A DNA stretch of 8,772 nt from JBHJHK01 sp050330975 (GCA_050330975.1 JBHJHK010000304.1:1-8772), one strand, 5' to 3'. Positions 1 through 6,448 are shown, counted from the first letter of the stretch. The notes: generated by a model not told the origin, from the sequence alone. Translations and numbers: made by a program.

Positions 1-1
1 G

Positions 2-1087
2 CCCCACGGGGCGGCGTTTTTCTGCTACAACGCCATGCCGGGGTGGGGGGTGCAACTGCCCCTCCAGTGGCTCATGAGCCGCTACGCCCAGCGCCACCAA
101 GAGTCCCCCGAGGCCATGGGCCTGGCCTTTGGGGAAATGGAGAAGTTGATGGATCTCCAGGCCAGCTACTGGAGTGCCAACCCCGAGGTCCAAAGTCGCA
201 TGGCGGCCCTCAAGGAGTTAGATCCCCACTTCTTTGCCCACGAATACGCCTGTGAGCACGTCACGCCCTTTTACCACGCTGAGTTTGCCGCCGAGATGGC
301 CCAGCGCCGGCTGCGCTACGTGGGCTCGGGGCTGCGGATTTCCAACTACCCCCACCTGTTGCTGAACCAACAGCAGTGCGCCCACCTGGATAGCCAACCC
401 GAGGCCCTGCGGGAGACCCTCAAGGATTTTTTCCTCAACCAATTGGTGCGACGGGACGTCTACAGCCGCGGTGGGGTGGTGTTGCCCCCGGTCAAGGTCA
501 CAGAGCGCCTGAACCAACTGCGCTTTGTGCTGGGGGTGCCCAAAGACCACGTCCGCTTTGACGTCCAGGCCCCCCTCTACGAAGGACGCGTCTCCCTCAA
601 CGGTGAACTGGTCGCTCCCGTGGTGGACGCCCTGGCCGAATTGGGACCCGTAACCCCCCGGGCTTTGGTCGAGCGCACGGGCTTGAACTTGGGTAAGGTC
701 CACAATGCCCTCATGGGGCTGTGGGTAACCCACCAAGTCCAGGTGGCCCCCGCTACCGATGCCGACGCCGTGACCACCAGCATGCTCAACTTTGTCTTGG
801 CCATGGGGGGGCTGACGGGTAAACCCACGGACCAGCTGGTTTCACCGGTGTGCCGGGCTGGCGTGGATCTACCCTGGCCGGAGCAGCTCATGGCCGTGCA
901 GTACAACCTCCAGGGCAAGGAGAAGATGGGTGAGGTGGTGGCCATGCTGCTCAAGCAATTTGGCAAGCCCCTCACCGAGGGCGGCGATCCGGCTGCAGAG
1001 CAAGCGGCGTTGGCGGCGAAGCTCGAGAATTTCGAGGGCCACTGGGCGCCCTTGCTGCGCCAGTGGGGCATCATCGTCGCCGATTGA
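2..1087 (+). CDS. Class I SAM-dependent methyltransferase with methyltransferase regulatory domain, 5'-truncated (C-terminal part)
   Basis: The reading frame is open from the first bases of the window (in frame from base 2) to the TGA ending at 1087, so the true start lies upstream. The first visible residues, with FFCYNAMPGWGVQLPLQWL, match the segment after the Rossmann core in SAM methyltransferases that carry a PF10119-type regulatory domain (consensus around YNxxPGW). The region with HEYACEHVTPFYHAEFAAEMA, then RLRYVGSG, resembles the core of that domain, in which an H-E-x-L stretch precedes a Y/F-rich helix. The remaining ~200 residues look like the family's usual helical C-terminal extension. 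The SAM-binding motifs lie outside the window. Substrate is unknown. A second member of the same family begins at 8509, which helps the assignment. Family call is fairly sure; biological role is not known. Confidence 0.82.
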   Translation, partial: PHGAAFFCYNAMPGWGVQLPLQWLMSRYAQRHQESPEAMGLAFGEMEKLMDLQASYWSANPEVQSRMAALKELDPHFFAHEYACEHVTPFYHAEFAAEMAQRRLRYVGSGLRISNYPHLLLNQQQCAHLDSQPEALRETLKDFFLNQLVRRDVYSRGGVVLPPVKVTERLNQLRFVLGVPKDHVRFDVQAPLYEGRVSLNGELVAPVVDALAELGPVTPRALVERTGLNLGKVHNALMGLWVTHQVQVAPATDADAVTTSMLNFVLAMGGLTGKPTDQLVSPVCRAGVDLPWPEQLMAVQYNLQGKEKMGEVVAMLLKQFGKPLTEGGDPAAEQAALAAKLENFEGHWAPLLRQWGIIVAD

Positions 1088-1115
1088 CCCCAAAGGCGAC
1101 CCGAGGTCGGTGCCA

Positions 1116-1140
1116 TCGCCCTCGGCGTTGTCGAGGGCGA
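1116..1140 (+). terminator. Hairpin after the methyltransferase gene, possible weak terminator
   Basis: TCGCCCTCG (1116-1124) and CGAGGGCGA (1132-1140) form a perfect 9-bp stem with a 7-nt loop, 28 nt after the methyltransferase stop. No T-run follows (the next bases are GTATTCCC), so this is not a canonical intrinsic terminator. It could slow or end transcription, or protect the 3' end of the message. It lies upstream of the next gene's ribosome site. Confidence 0.4.
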
Positions 1141-1183
1141 GTATTCCCTGTGACAGTCCCCCGCTGCTAGAGAGAGGCAAACG

Positions 1184-1564
1184 ATGATGATGAGATTGGC
1201 TCAAACCCCCAGCATCCCGATGATTGTGCTCCTCGCCATAACCCTGACTGCGCCGACCATGGCCCAAATGCAATTGCTCGATGGCGCCGAGATCGAAACC
1301 GTCATGGCCAACAAGACGGTCCAGGGCACCATGATCAACGGCGCGCGCTACCTGGAGTTCTACGGTGCCAACGGCGAAATCCGCGGCAACGGCTACACGG
1401 GCCGCTGGCACGTCGAGGGCGATCAAATGTGCTTTCGGTACCGCCGGGAAAGGGTACCCTCTTGTTGGGAGGTCGGTCTCATGGGCGACCAGGTCCGTTG
1501 GCTCAAAAAGGACGATGTGGAGGGCACCGGTACGGTGATCCCCGGCAATCCGTACAATTTCTGA
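1184..1564 (+). CDS. Small exported protein of unknown function
   Basis: This encodes 126 aa. The N-terminus has a hydrophobic stretch (about residues 11-26) ending in PTMA before QMQ, a plausible signal peptidase I site after Ala27, so the product is probably periplasmic. The mature part (~99 aa) has a beta-rich pattern: YLEFYGANGEIRG, YTGRWHVEGDQMCFRY, SCWEVG, then a GTGTVIPGNP tail. Cys83 and Cys94 are the only cysteines after the signal and could form a disulfide. I recognise the pattern as typical of small secreted proteobacterial proteins with Y-x-G-x-W and C-F-x-Y motifs, but cannot name a function. AGAGAGG at 1171-1177 lies 6 nt before the first of three consecutive ATG codons (1184, 1187, 1190), so the start is uncertain by two codons. 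The hydrolase gene starts 10 nt after its stop, implying one operon. Confidence 0.75.
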   Translation: MMMRLAQTPSIPMIVLLAITLTAPTMAQMQLLDGAEIETVMANKTVQGTMINGARYLEFYGANGEIRGNGYTGRWHVEGDQMCFRYRRERVPSCWEVGLMGDQVRWLKKDDVEGTGTVIPGNPYNF

Positions 1565-1574
1565 GGTGCAGAGA

Positions 1575-2369
1575 ATGCCGAAGCCCCACGAGGTCTCAAC
1601 GGTCGCCGAGGCGTGGGAGCTGGTATTGTTGCCGGGGATGGACGGCACGGGGATTTTGCTGGAGGGCTTGCTGGCGGTGTTGCCGCCCCAAGTCGCGGTG
1701 ACGGTGGTGCGCTACCCCCCCAGAGAGCGGCGGAGCTTCGACGAACTGGTGTCTTTGGCGGCGGCTCAGCTGCCCCAGGGCAAACCGCTGGTACTGGTGG
1801 GAGAATCCTTTTCCGGACCCGTGGTGGTGGAGCTGATCCGCCGTTACCGACCCAGGTTGTGGGCAGTTGTGTTTTGCGTGACCTTTGCCCGCACCCCCCG
1901 GGCGCTGGTCGCCAATCTAATTCCCCTGTTGCCCCTGGACGAACTGTTGGGCGTACGCCCCCCCCGCTGGGCGGTCAAGGGCATCTGCCTCGGGCAAAAG
2001 ATCGGTGAGGAAAGTTTGGAGCGTTTTTACCGGGCCATGGACCAGGTGGCACCGACGGTGTTGGTCCAACGCCTCCACATCCTGGCCGGTATTGATGTCC
2101 TCCGGGCTCTAGAGGTGGTGAACGTGCCCTGCCTCTACCTCCAGGCCGCCCAGGACCGCATGATCCCGGCCCACTGTCTGGAGCCCTTTCGCCGCGCCTT
2201 GCCCCAGCTCCAGGTGACCCGCATCCCCGGTCCCCACTTCTTGTTGGAAGCACGCCCCGAGGCGGCTTGGGGCGCGGTGAATGATTTCATCGCCCGCCTG
2301 CCCCCGCCACCTGGGGTGCCTGAGACCTCAGCGACTCAGGCGCTGGAGGGGCAACGGAAAACGCTCTAG
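1575..2369 (+). CDS. Alpha/beta hydrolase family protein
   Basis: This encodes a 264-aa cytoplasmic-type alpha/beta hydrolase with no signal peptide. LLPGMDGTG (residues 18-26) fits the oxyanion-hole loop after strand 3. VGESFSG (75-81) is the nucleophile elbow, with Ser78 as likely nucleophile; its second small residue is Ser80, a tolerated variant of G-x-S-x-G. LQAAQDRMIP carries the likely catalytic Asp194, and IPGPHFLLEARP the likely His221, in the expected order. A helical cap probably covers residues ~105-175. Substrate cannot be deduced; an esterase or thioesterase-like role is possible. A GTG at 1566 is in frame, but it overlaps the GAGGTG ribosome site (1563-1568). ATG 1575, 6 nt after that site, is therefore preferred. 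It follows the small exported-protein gene closely, suggesting cotranscription. The last 42 bp overlap the 3' end of the opposing L,D-transpeptidase gene. Confidence 0.85.
   Translation: MPKPHEVSTVAEAWELVLLPGMDGTGILLEGLLAVLPPQVAVTVVRYPPRERRSFDELVSLAAAQLPQGKPLVLVGESFSGPVVVELIRRYRPRLWAVVFCVTFARTPRALVANLIPLLPLDELLGVRPPRWAVKGICLGQKIGEESLERFYRAMDQVAPTVLVQRLHILAGIDVLRALEVVNVPCLYLQAAQDRMIPAHCLEPFRRALPQLQVTRIPGPHFLLEARPEAAWGAVNDFIARLPPPPGVPETSATQALEGQRKTL
2318..2341. terminator. Inverted repeat inside the convergent overlap, possible bidirectional terminator
   Basis: GCCTGAG (2318-2324) and CTCAGGC (2335-2341) pair as a 7-bp stem with a 10-nt loop. The structure lies where the hydrolase gene and the opposing L,D-transpeptidase gene overlap, so it could act on both transcripts. 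No T-run follows on either side, so terminator function is only a possibility. Confidence 0.25.
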
Positions 2370-3134
2370 GGCTTGGCTTAGCTGCCGATAGAGGTCGGGG
2401 AGCCAGGGGGGGGCGTCGACGGCCATGGAGGGATGGGGCCGCCAGCGCAGGTCCTGGGGGGCAATGAGGACCTCGACGGCGTCGAGGCCCACCTGGTGCA
2501 CCAGGACAAATAGCTCCTCGATGGCGGGGTCCCCCAGGGCCAGGCAGCCCGTCGACACCTGGTCGCCGTGGATGAAAATATCGCCCCCCAAGCCCGTGCG
2601 GCCGTCCCGCCTGGCCATGGCCTTGTCAAAGGCGTTGGGGTACGACAACCCCATGGACAAGTGAAAGCGGCTGTTGGGGTTTAGCACTGTGACCTGGTAC
2701 AACCCCTCGGGCACCTGGCGATCCCCCTGGCGCAGCTTGGGGCCCGGGTAGCCACTGGCGGCTCGGACCCGGTAGGTCTTGACGTAGTGCCAGGCGTCCT
2801 CAAAGGGCCCTTGGGCCCACAACTCCAGGCGGCGCTCGAGCTTAAAGCCCAGCAGGGCGATGCGCCGGGGGGGGTAGGGGAGGTCGGCCTCGGCAAAGGC
2901 CGGGGCGAGGGCGGTATCGACGGTGCCCTGTAGCCCCTGGACTACTCCCTCCACCGAGCGCCCGGCGGCGGACAACGGCAACACCAGGGCGACGAGGAGG
3001 AGGGCTGCAACCCAAGGGCAACCTGGGCAACTCGGGGGGAAGATAGGGGCGATTTGAAGGGAAAGACGCATTGCCATGGCCGTGGGCGTACCGTGTAAAA
3101 TGACGTTATGGTGAATCGAGGTTGGCCTCGCCAT
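2328..3134 (-). CDS. L,D-transpeptidase family protein (YkuD/YafK-like), exported
   Basis: Such enzymes cross-link peptidoglycan or attach proteins to it in the periplasm using a catalytic cysteine. The protein is 268 aa from this start. The catalytic block reads DIFIHGDQVSTGCLALGD, with His189 and Cys197 in the H-x(7)-C arrangement of the YkuD fold. KTYRVRAASGYPGPKLRQGD and QVPEGLYQV, then LNPNSRFHLSMGLSYPNAFD upstream, are typical of YafK-like members. A hydrophobic segment, VAALLLVALVLPLSAAG (residues ~42-58), is the signal peptide or anchor. The start at 3134 has a strong ribosome site (GGAGGTG, bases 3141-3147, 6-nt spacer) but gives an unusually long, positively charged lead of ~40 residues before the hydrophobic core. 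Internal ATGs at 3077 or 3071 would give a normal-length signal but lack a clear ribosome site. It is divergent from the DUF1244 gene and convergent with the hydrolase gene. Family assignment is strong. Confidence 0.9.
   Translation of the reverse strand: MARPTSIHHNVILHGTPTAMAMRLSLQIAPIFPPSCPGCPWVAALLLVALVLPLSAAGRSVEGVVQGLQGTVDTALAPAFAEADLPYPPRRIALLGFKLERRLELWAQGPFEDAWHYVKTYRVRAASGYPGPKLRQGDRQVPEGLYQVTVLNPNSRFHLSMGLSYPNAFDKAMARRDGRTGLGGDIFIHGDQVSTGCLALGDPAIEELFVLVHQVGLDAVEVLIAPQDLRWRPHPSMAVDAPPWLPDLYRQLSQALERFPLPLQRLSR
3096..3101 (+). promoter_or_regulatory. Possible -10 box for the DUF1244-moaA genes
   Basis: TAAAAT at 3096-3101 is AT-rich in a GC-rich setting and lies ~130 bp upstream of the DUF1244 start. 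A weak -35 (TTGCCA, 3071-3076) is 19 nt away, longer than ideal. The site falls inside the 5' part of the opposing L,D-transpeptidase gene. Support is weak. Confidence 0.25.
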
Positions 3135-3231
3135 TGTGCCCACCTCCACGGGGCACTGCCAACCATCTCCGCCCCACATCCCCTGTTCCACCGCCCAAGT
3201 AGGCGCTCACTCGCCCCGGGAGTTCTCGACC

Positions 3232-3531
3232 GTGGATGACCAAACCCGCACCGAACTGGAGGCCGCTGCCTTTCGCCGGCTCGTCGATCACCTCCGCGAC
3301 CATCCCGACGTCCAAAATATCGATCTCATGAATCTGGCGGGGTTTTGCCGCAACTGCCTGTCCAAATGGTACCGGGCCGCCGCCGAAGAGCGGGGGCTGG
3401 CCATGGACTACGAAACCGCCCGAGAGATCATCTACGGCATGCCCTATGCCGAGTGGAAGGCCGCCCACCAGGGCGAGGCCACCCCTGAACAACAAGCCCG
3501 CTTCAAGGAGGTGACGGGGTCGTCGTCCTAA
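3232..3531 (+). CDS. DUF1244 domain-containing protein
   Basis: This encodes a small 99-aa soluble protein that covers the usual DUF1244 length (about 95-100 aa). The diagnostic core is NIDLMNLAGFCRNCLSKWY (residues ~29-47), with a Cys39-x-x-Cys42 pair, followed by the conserved REIIYGMPYAEWK (64-76). The cysteine pair could bind metal or be redox active, but no function is established that I can state. The frame is open upstream to 3136, but residues encoded before 3232 do not resemble the family. GTG 3232 has GGGAG at 3218-3222, 9 nt upstream, so it is chosen as the start. Stop is 48 nt before the moaA start on the same strand, which suggests cotranscription. No signal peptide or membrane segment. 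Confidence 0.88.
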   Translation: MDDQTRTELEAAAFRRLVDHLRDHPDVQNIDLMNLAGFCRNCLSKWYRAAAEERGLAMDYETAREIIYGMPYAEWKAAHQGEATPEQQARFKEVTGSSS

Positions 3532-3579
3532 AAGACGCCGCCTCGCCTTGCCCTTGATGCCCCCGAAGGAGAATGAGCC

Positions 3580-4587
3580 ATGACCACGACCCCCGATCGA
3601 CCGCGCTTGGTGGACCGCTTCGGTCGCCACGTTCGCTATGTGCGCCTTTCGGTCACCGACCGCTGTGATTTTCGCTGTGTCTACTGCATGGCCGAGGACA
3701 TGACCTTTTTGCCCCGGGCCAAGGTGTTGACCCTAGAAGAGCTCGCTGACCTGGGAAGGGCCTTCGTAGAGCTCGGGGTGGATAAGATACGCCTCACCGG
3801 GGGCGAGCCCTTAGTGCGGCGCAACGTCATCCAGCTGTTCCGGGACTTGGGACGCCTGCCGAATCTGCGGGAATTGGTGCTCACCACCAATGGCTCCCAG
3901 TTGCCCAAAATGGCCCAGGAGCTCAAGGACGCCGGGGTCAAGCGCATCAACATCAGCCTCGACACCCTGTGTCCGGAGCGGTTTCGCAGCATCACCCGGG
4001 TGGGGGAATTGGCCAAGGTGTTGGCGGGGATCGAGGCGGCCCAGAAGGCCGGCTTTGAATCCATCAAGCTCAACGCCGTCATCCTCAAAAACCGCAACCA
4101 CGACGAAGTGGTGGACCTGGCGCGCTTTGCCATCGACCGCGGCCTGGACATCTCCTACATCGAAGAGATGCCCTTGGGGGTCATCGGCGACCACGACCGG
4201 GCCGAGGCCTTCTATTCGTCCGACGCCATTTACCGCGACCTGGCCGAGCACTTCAGCCTGGTGCCCACCACGGAGTCCACCGGTGGTCCCTCCCGCTACT
4301 ACCGCATCCCCGGAGTCGAGGCCAAAATCGGTTTTATCTCGCCCCACAGCCACAACTTCTGCGACACCTGCAACCGGGTGCGGGTGACGGTGGAGGGGCG
4401 GCTGTTGTTGTGTTTGGGCCAGGAGCACTCCATGGACCTACGGCGGGTGTTGCGGGCCCATCCGGGGGATCGCGAGCGCCTCAAGGCCGCCATCGTCGAG
4501 GCCATGGCCCTCAAGCCCAAGGGCCACGACTTCGACCTCAAGGCTCAACCGGTGATCTTTCGCCACATGAGCGTCACGGGGGGGTAA
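3580..4587 (+). CDS. moaA: GTP 3',8-cyclase MoaA (molybdenum cofactor biosynthesis)
   Basis: MoaA is a radical-SAM enzyme that converts GTP to (8S)-3',8-cyclo-7,8-dihydro-GTP, the first step of molybdenum cofactor synthesis, with MoaC completing cPMP formation. The 335-aa length matches the family. The N-terminal radical-SAM cluster motif is C29-x3-C33-x2-C36 in TDRCDFRCVYC. LTGGEPL (the GGE motif for SAM) follows. The C-terminal second [4Fe-4S] cluster has Cys261, Cys264 and Cys278 (FCDTCNRVR then LLLCLG), with the same spacing as known MoaA proteins. The chain ends in the conserved Gly-Gly (MSVTGG) required for activity. AAGGAG at 3566-3571 is 8 nt before ATG 3580. No other moa/moe genes are in the window. 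All key residues are present, so it is predicted active. It converges on the membrane-protein gene ending at 4597. Confidence 0.97.
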   Translation: MTTTPDRPRLVDRFGRHVRYVRLSVTDRCDFRCVYCMAEDMTFLPRAKVLTLEELADLGRAFVELGVDKIRLTGGEPLVRRNVIQLFRDLGRLPNLRELVLTTNGSQLPKMAQELKDAGVKRINISLDTLCPERFRSITRVGELAKVLAGIEAAQKAGFESIKLNAVILKNRNHDEVVDLARFAIDRGLDISYIEEMPLGVIGDHDRAEAFYSSDAIYRDLAEHFSLVPTTESTGGPSRYYRIPGVEAKIGFISPHSHNFCDTCNRVRVTVEGRLLLCLGQEHSMDLRRVLRAHPGDRERLKAAIVEAMALKPKGHDFDLKAQPVIFRHMSVTGG

Positions 4588-4596
4588 CGCTCCTGC

Positions 4597-5070
4597 TCAG
4601 GGTTCGTCGTAGACCAAAAACGTCATGCGAACCCGGATGGTGGCTGAACAAGACTGCCCGGGGCTAAAGACGTCCTGGGTGCTGAACCGGGCATCGGGGT
4701 CCACCACCTCGACGTTGGCCAACCAGGCGCCGATGCCGGCCCGTTCCAGTTGGGCGCGACGGCGTGCGGCCACTTTTTCCGCCTCTTCCCGCTGGACGCG
4801 GGCGGCGCCGCAGGCTCTGCCGTCCCCCGCGAAGCGATGGGTCACGGTGTAGCTGCGAAGGTCGAGGCCCGGGAGGCTCCCCAACAAAGCCCCGCGGTTG
4901 AGCCACAGGCCGCTCAAGGCGCTGATGGTGATCAAAACCCCCGCCAGGGTGGCGAGGGGGGATTTGGCGCTAAAGCGCTTGAAGCCCCAGGCCAGTAGGC
5001 CGGCGGCGATGCCAACACTCAGGCCCACGGGCCAAAGCTGCATGATCTGGCTCAGGGACAGTCCGTTCAT
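4597..5070 (-). CDS. Membrane protein of unknown function with two transmembrane helices
   Basis: This encodes 157 aa from ATG 5070, which is preceded by AAGGAG (bases 5082-5087, 11-nt spacer). The frame extends further upstream to 5274, but that part crosses the control region and the preceding gene's 3' end, so it is not accepted. Two hydrophobic helices are seen at about residues 11-30 (QLWPVGLSVGIAAGLLAWGF) and 38-57. The remaining ~100 residues contain a charged helix (about 92-110, rich in Arg/Glu/Ala) and a beta-like C-terminal section with DVFSPGQSCSATIRVRMTF. Cysteines are at 87 and 141. I do not recognise the family. A helical hairpin anchoring a soluble C-terminal domain is a reasonable description; which side the domain faces is not clear. 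Only 9 bp separate its stop from the moaA stop on the other strand. Confidence 0.7.
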   Translation of the reverse strand: MNGLSLSQIMQLWPVGLSVGIAAGLLAWGFKRFSAKSPLATLAGVLITISALSGLWLNRGALLGSLPGLDLRSYTVTHRFAGDGRACGAARVQREEAEKVAARRRAQLERAGIGAWLANVEVVDPDARFSTQDVFSPGQSCSATIRVRMTFLVYDEP

Positions 5071-5095
5071 GGGGGCGGTCACTCCTTGCAGTTGA

Positions 5096-5160
5096 GTTTT
5101 AAGGCGCGGGGTGGTCCGTCTAGATCCCGCATCCCAAGTTATTCTATTCCGCCTTAAAAC
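5096..5160. repeat. Perfect 11-bp inverted repeat, arms 43 bp apart, in the control region
   Basis: GTTTTAAGGCG (5096-5106) is repeated in inverse as CGCCTTAAAAC (5150-5160). The arms are AT-rich in a GC-rich genome and lie between the membrane-protein gene and the apbE gene. One arm falls between the putative -10 and -35 of the membrane-protein promoter and the other in its leader, so a transcript from that promoter would contain only one arm. A paired operator read as DNA is more likely than an RNA hairpin. Confidence 0.6.
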
Positions 5161-5169
5161 CCATCGAAA
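5141..5169 (-). promoter_or_regulatory. Putative promoter of the membrane-protein gene
   Basis: On the minus strand TAGAAT (complement of bases 5141-5146) matches TATAAT at five of six positions. TTTCGA lies about 17 nt upstream of it as a weak -35. The resulting start site would lie roughly 60 nt before ATG 5070. The -35 match is poor, so confidence is moderate at best. Confidence 0.4.
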
Positions 5170-5173
5170 TCCA

Positions 5174-5191
5174 CCGGGCAAAGCCCCCCGG
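5174..5191 (-). terminator. Hairpin after the apbE operon, possible terminator
   Basis: CCGGG (5174-5178) and CCCGG (5187-5191) can form a 5-bp GC stem with an 8-nt loop, or alternatively a GGGC/GCCC pairing inside it. It lies 43 nt past the apbE stop on the minus strand. Downstream the minus strand reads GGATTTCGATGGGTTTT, only loosely T-rich. It is the best terminator candidate for the operon but weak. Confidence 0.3.
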
Positions 5192-5233
5192 CACATCTTG
5201 GTCATTTGGCCCATGGTGGTGGGGAGACGGGCG

Positions 5234-6277
5234 TTAGCCCAGGGCGTCAAAGGCGCCAGTGGGGCGTTGCTCAAAGCGCCGGCGCGAGGTGTCGCCGGCT
5301 ACGAACAACGCGGCGATACCCTCGGCTTCTGCCAGGGCGAAGCCCCGTTCTGGCCCCAGGACAAACAGCCCTGTGGCCAGGGCGTCGGCGTCCATACAAC
5401 CCTCCGCCACCACGGTGACCGAAGCCAAATGGTGGTTCACGGGGCAACCGGTGCGGGGGTCGATGGCGTGGGCGTAGCGTATGCCCCCCCGCTCGAAGTA
5501 GTGGCGGTAGTCCCCGGAGGTGGCGATGGCGGCACCGGTGAGGGCCATGATCCGCAGCGGAGTGGGGTTGGCGTCGACGGGGCGCTCCACGGCGATGCGC
5601 CAGGGCTGGCCATCGCCGTTGTGCCCCTGGAGGCGCAACTCGCCGCCGATGTCCACTAGGTAATCGTCGATCCCCGCGGCGTCCAGCTCGGCGGCGATGC
5701 GATCCACGGCGTAGCCCTTGGCGATGCCGGAGAGGTCGATGCCCACATCGACGCGGGCCTTGCGCAGCCGAAGGGGTGTCGTTTCGAGGTGCTGGTAGCC
5801 CACGGTGGCCCGGGTAGTTGCGATGGCCTGAGGTCGGGGGATCTCCCCCCTCCCGCCGGCGGGACCAAACCCCCACAGGTCTACGGCCGGGGCGACGGTG
5901 ACGTCAAAGGCGCCACCGGTGAGGACAGCCATGGCTTGGGCGCGGGTCACCACGGTGGAGAATGCCGCCGAGACTGGGACCCACTGGGTGGAGGCAAGTT
6001 GGTTGAAGCGGACGATTTCCGCCTGGGGGGCATAGGTGGACATGGCTTTGATGACTTCCCCCAAGATCCCCTCGATCCGGTACTGGAGGGTTTGGCGGTC
6101 CAGGGGACCCAAGCCCCGGGGCAGTTGAATGCCGTAGTAGGTGCCCATGGTGGTTCCCGTCAACAGCGTGGTTTGGGGGGGGCGACTGCAGCCCCCCACC
6201 CCCAGCCCGGGGGCGAGGGCGAGGCCTAGGAGTCCGCGGCCCAGGCGCCGGCGGGTGGGGTTGAAGGCGGTGGTCAT
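5234..6277 (-). CDS. apbE: FAD:protein FMN transferase (ApbE), Tat/lipoprotein
   Basis: ApbE uses FAD to attach FMN covalently to Ser/Thr of target proteins such as NqrB/C or RnfG/D subunits, in the periplasm. The 347-aa protein has a Tat-like start (RRRLGRG) and a lipobox-like GVGGC with Cys30 as probable lipid site. Family motifs are all present: TMGTYYGIQLP (43-53), MSTYAPQAEI (79-88), FDVTVAPAVDLWGFGP (124-139), DLSGIAKGYAVDRIA (181-195), DYLVDIGGE (205-213), IATSGDY, the H270-x2-D273-P-x-T-G block (AHAIDPRTG), and MDADALATG (295-303) near the metal site. It is predicted active. ATG 6277 has GAGGGAGA 10 nt upstream (bases 6288-6295). It is the last gene of the minus-strand operon, behind a degenerate paralogue. 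No flavinylation target is visible in the window. Confidence 0.95.
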   Translation of the reverse strand: MTTAFNPTRRRLGRGLLGLALAPGLGVGGCSRPPQTTLLTGTTMGTYYGIQLPRGLGPLDRQTLQYRIEGILGEVIKAMSTYAPQAEIVRFNQLASTQWVPVSAAFSTVVTRAQAMAVLTGGAFDVTVAPAVDLWGFGPAGGRGEIPRPQAIATTRATVGYQHLETTPLRLRKARVDVGIDLSGIAKGYAVDRIAAELDAAGIDDYLVDIGGELRLQGHNGDGQPWRIAVERPVDANPTPLRIMALTGAAIATSGDYRHYFERGGIRYAHAIDPRTGCPVNHHLASVTVVAEGCMDADALATGLFVLGPERGFALAEAEGIAALFVAGDTSRRRFEQRPTGAFDALG

Positions 6278-6298
6278 GGCGGCGGTATCTCCCTCGGG

Positions 6299-6448
6299 TC
6301 AGGGTGAAATCGATCCCAGGGCGCTCCGCCGCTTGCGCGGCGTCAAGATGGGCAACGCCCCGCCGCCCCCAGGTGGCGGCCGTCCAGGAGGGCGGGGCTC
6401 GGGATCAAAGGCGTCGAGTGCTGGGAAACCTCTGGGGGAGGGGCTCAC
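6299..6448 (-). CDS. Possible 49-aa proline/glycine-rich ORF between the two apbE genes (doubtful)
   Basis: A GTG at 6448 overlaps the upstream apbE-like gene's TGA (GTGA), and the frame runs 49 codons to a TGA at 6301-6299, 21 nt before the apbE start. The product contains PALDAFDPEPRPPGRPPPGG and ends in a basic tail, TPRKRRSALGSISP. It would make the operon fully contiguous. However, third-position GC looks lower than in neighbouring genes, there is no recognisable domain, and the same DNA is full of hairpins. I record it as an open frame that should be tested, not as an established gene. Confidence 0.25.
   Translation of the reverse strand: MSPSPRGFPALDAFDPEPRPPGRPPPGGGGALPILTPRKRRSALGSISP
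6327..6398 (-). promoter_or_regulatory. Cluster of GC hairpins between the two apbE genes
   Basis: The 167-bp spacer holds CGCCGC-TTGC-GCGGCG (6327-6342), GCCGCC-N7-GGCGGC (6362-6380) and GCCCCGCC/GGCGGGGC (6357-6364 with 6391-6398). An outer GATCCC/GGGATC pair (6312-6317 with 6401-6406) surrounds them. The second and third pairings share bases 6362-6364 and so exclude each other. The structure might lower or separate expression of apbE relative to the upstream genes, but the stretch is also open in one frame (see the 49-aa ORF). Confidence 0.45.

Noticed and set aside
218..736. Long minus-strand open frames opposite the left methyltransferase and opposite moaA.
   Set aside because: They are antisense shadows caused by high GC and lack of stop codons; they have no recognisable motifs, and the plus-strand genes are clear.
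3136..3231. Extension of the DUF1244 frame to a GTG at 3136.
   Set aside because: The added residues do not resemble the family, have no ribosome site, and overlap the opposing gene's ribosome site; GTG 3232 matches the family's usual N-terminus.
5071..5274. Extension of the membrane-protein frame upstream to 5274.
   Set aside because: It would run through the inverted repeat and promoter candidate and into the apbE 3' end; ATG 5070 has its own ribosome site and starts just before the first membrane helix.
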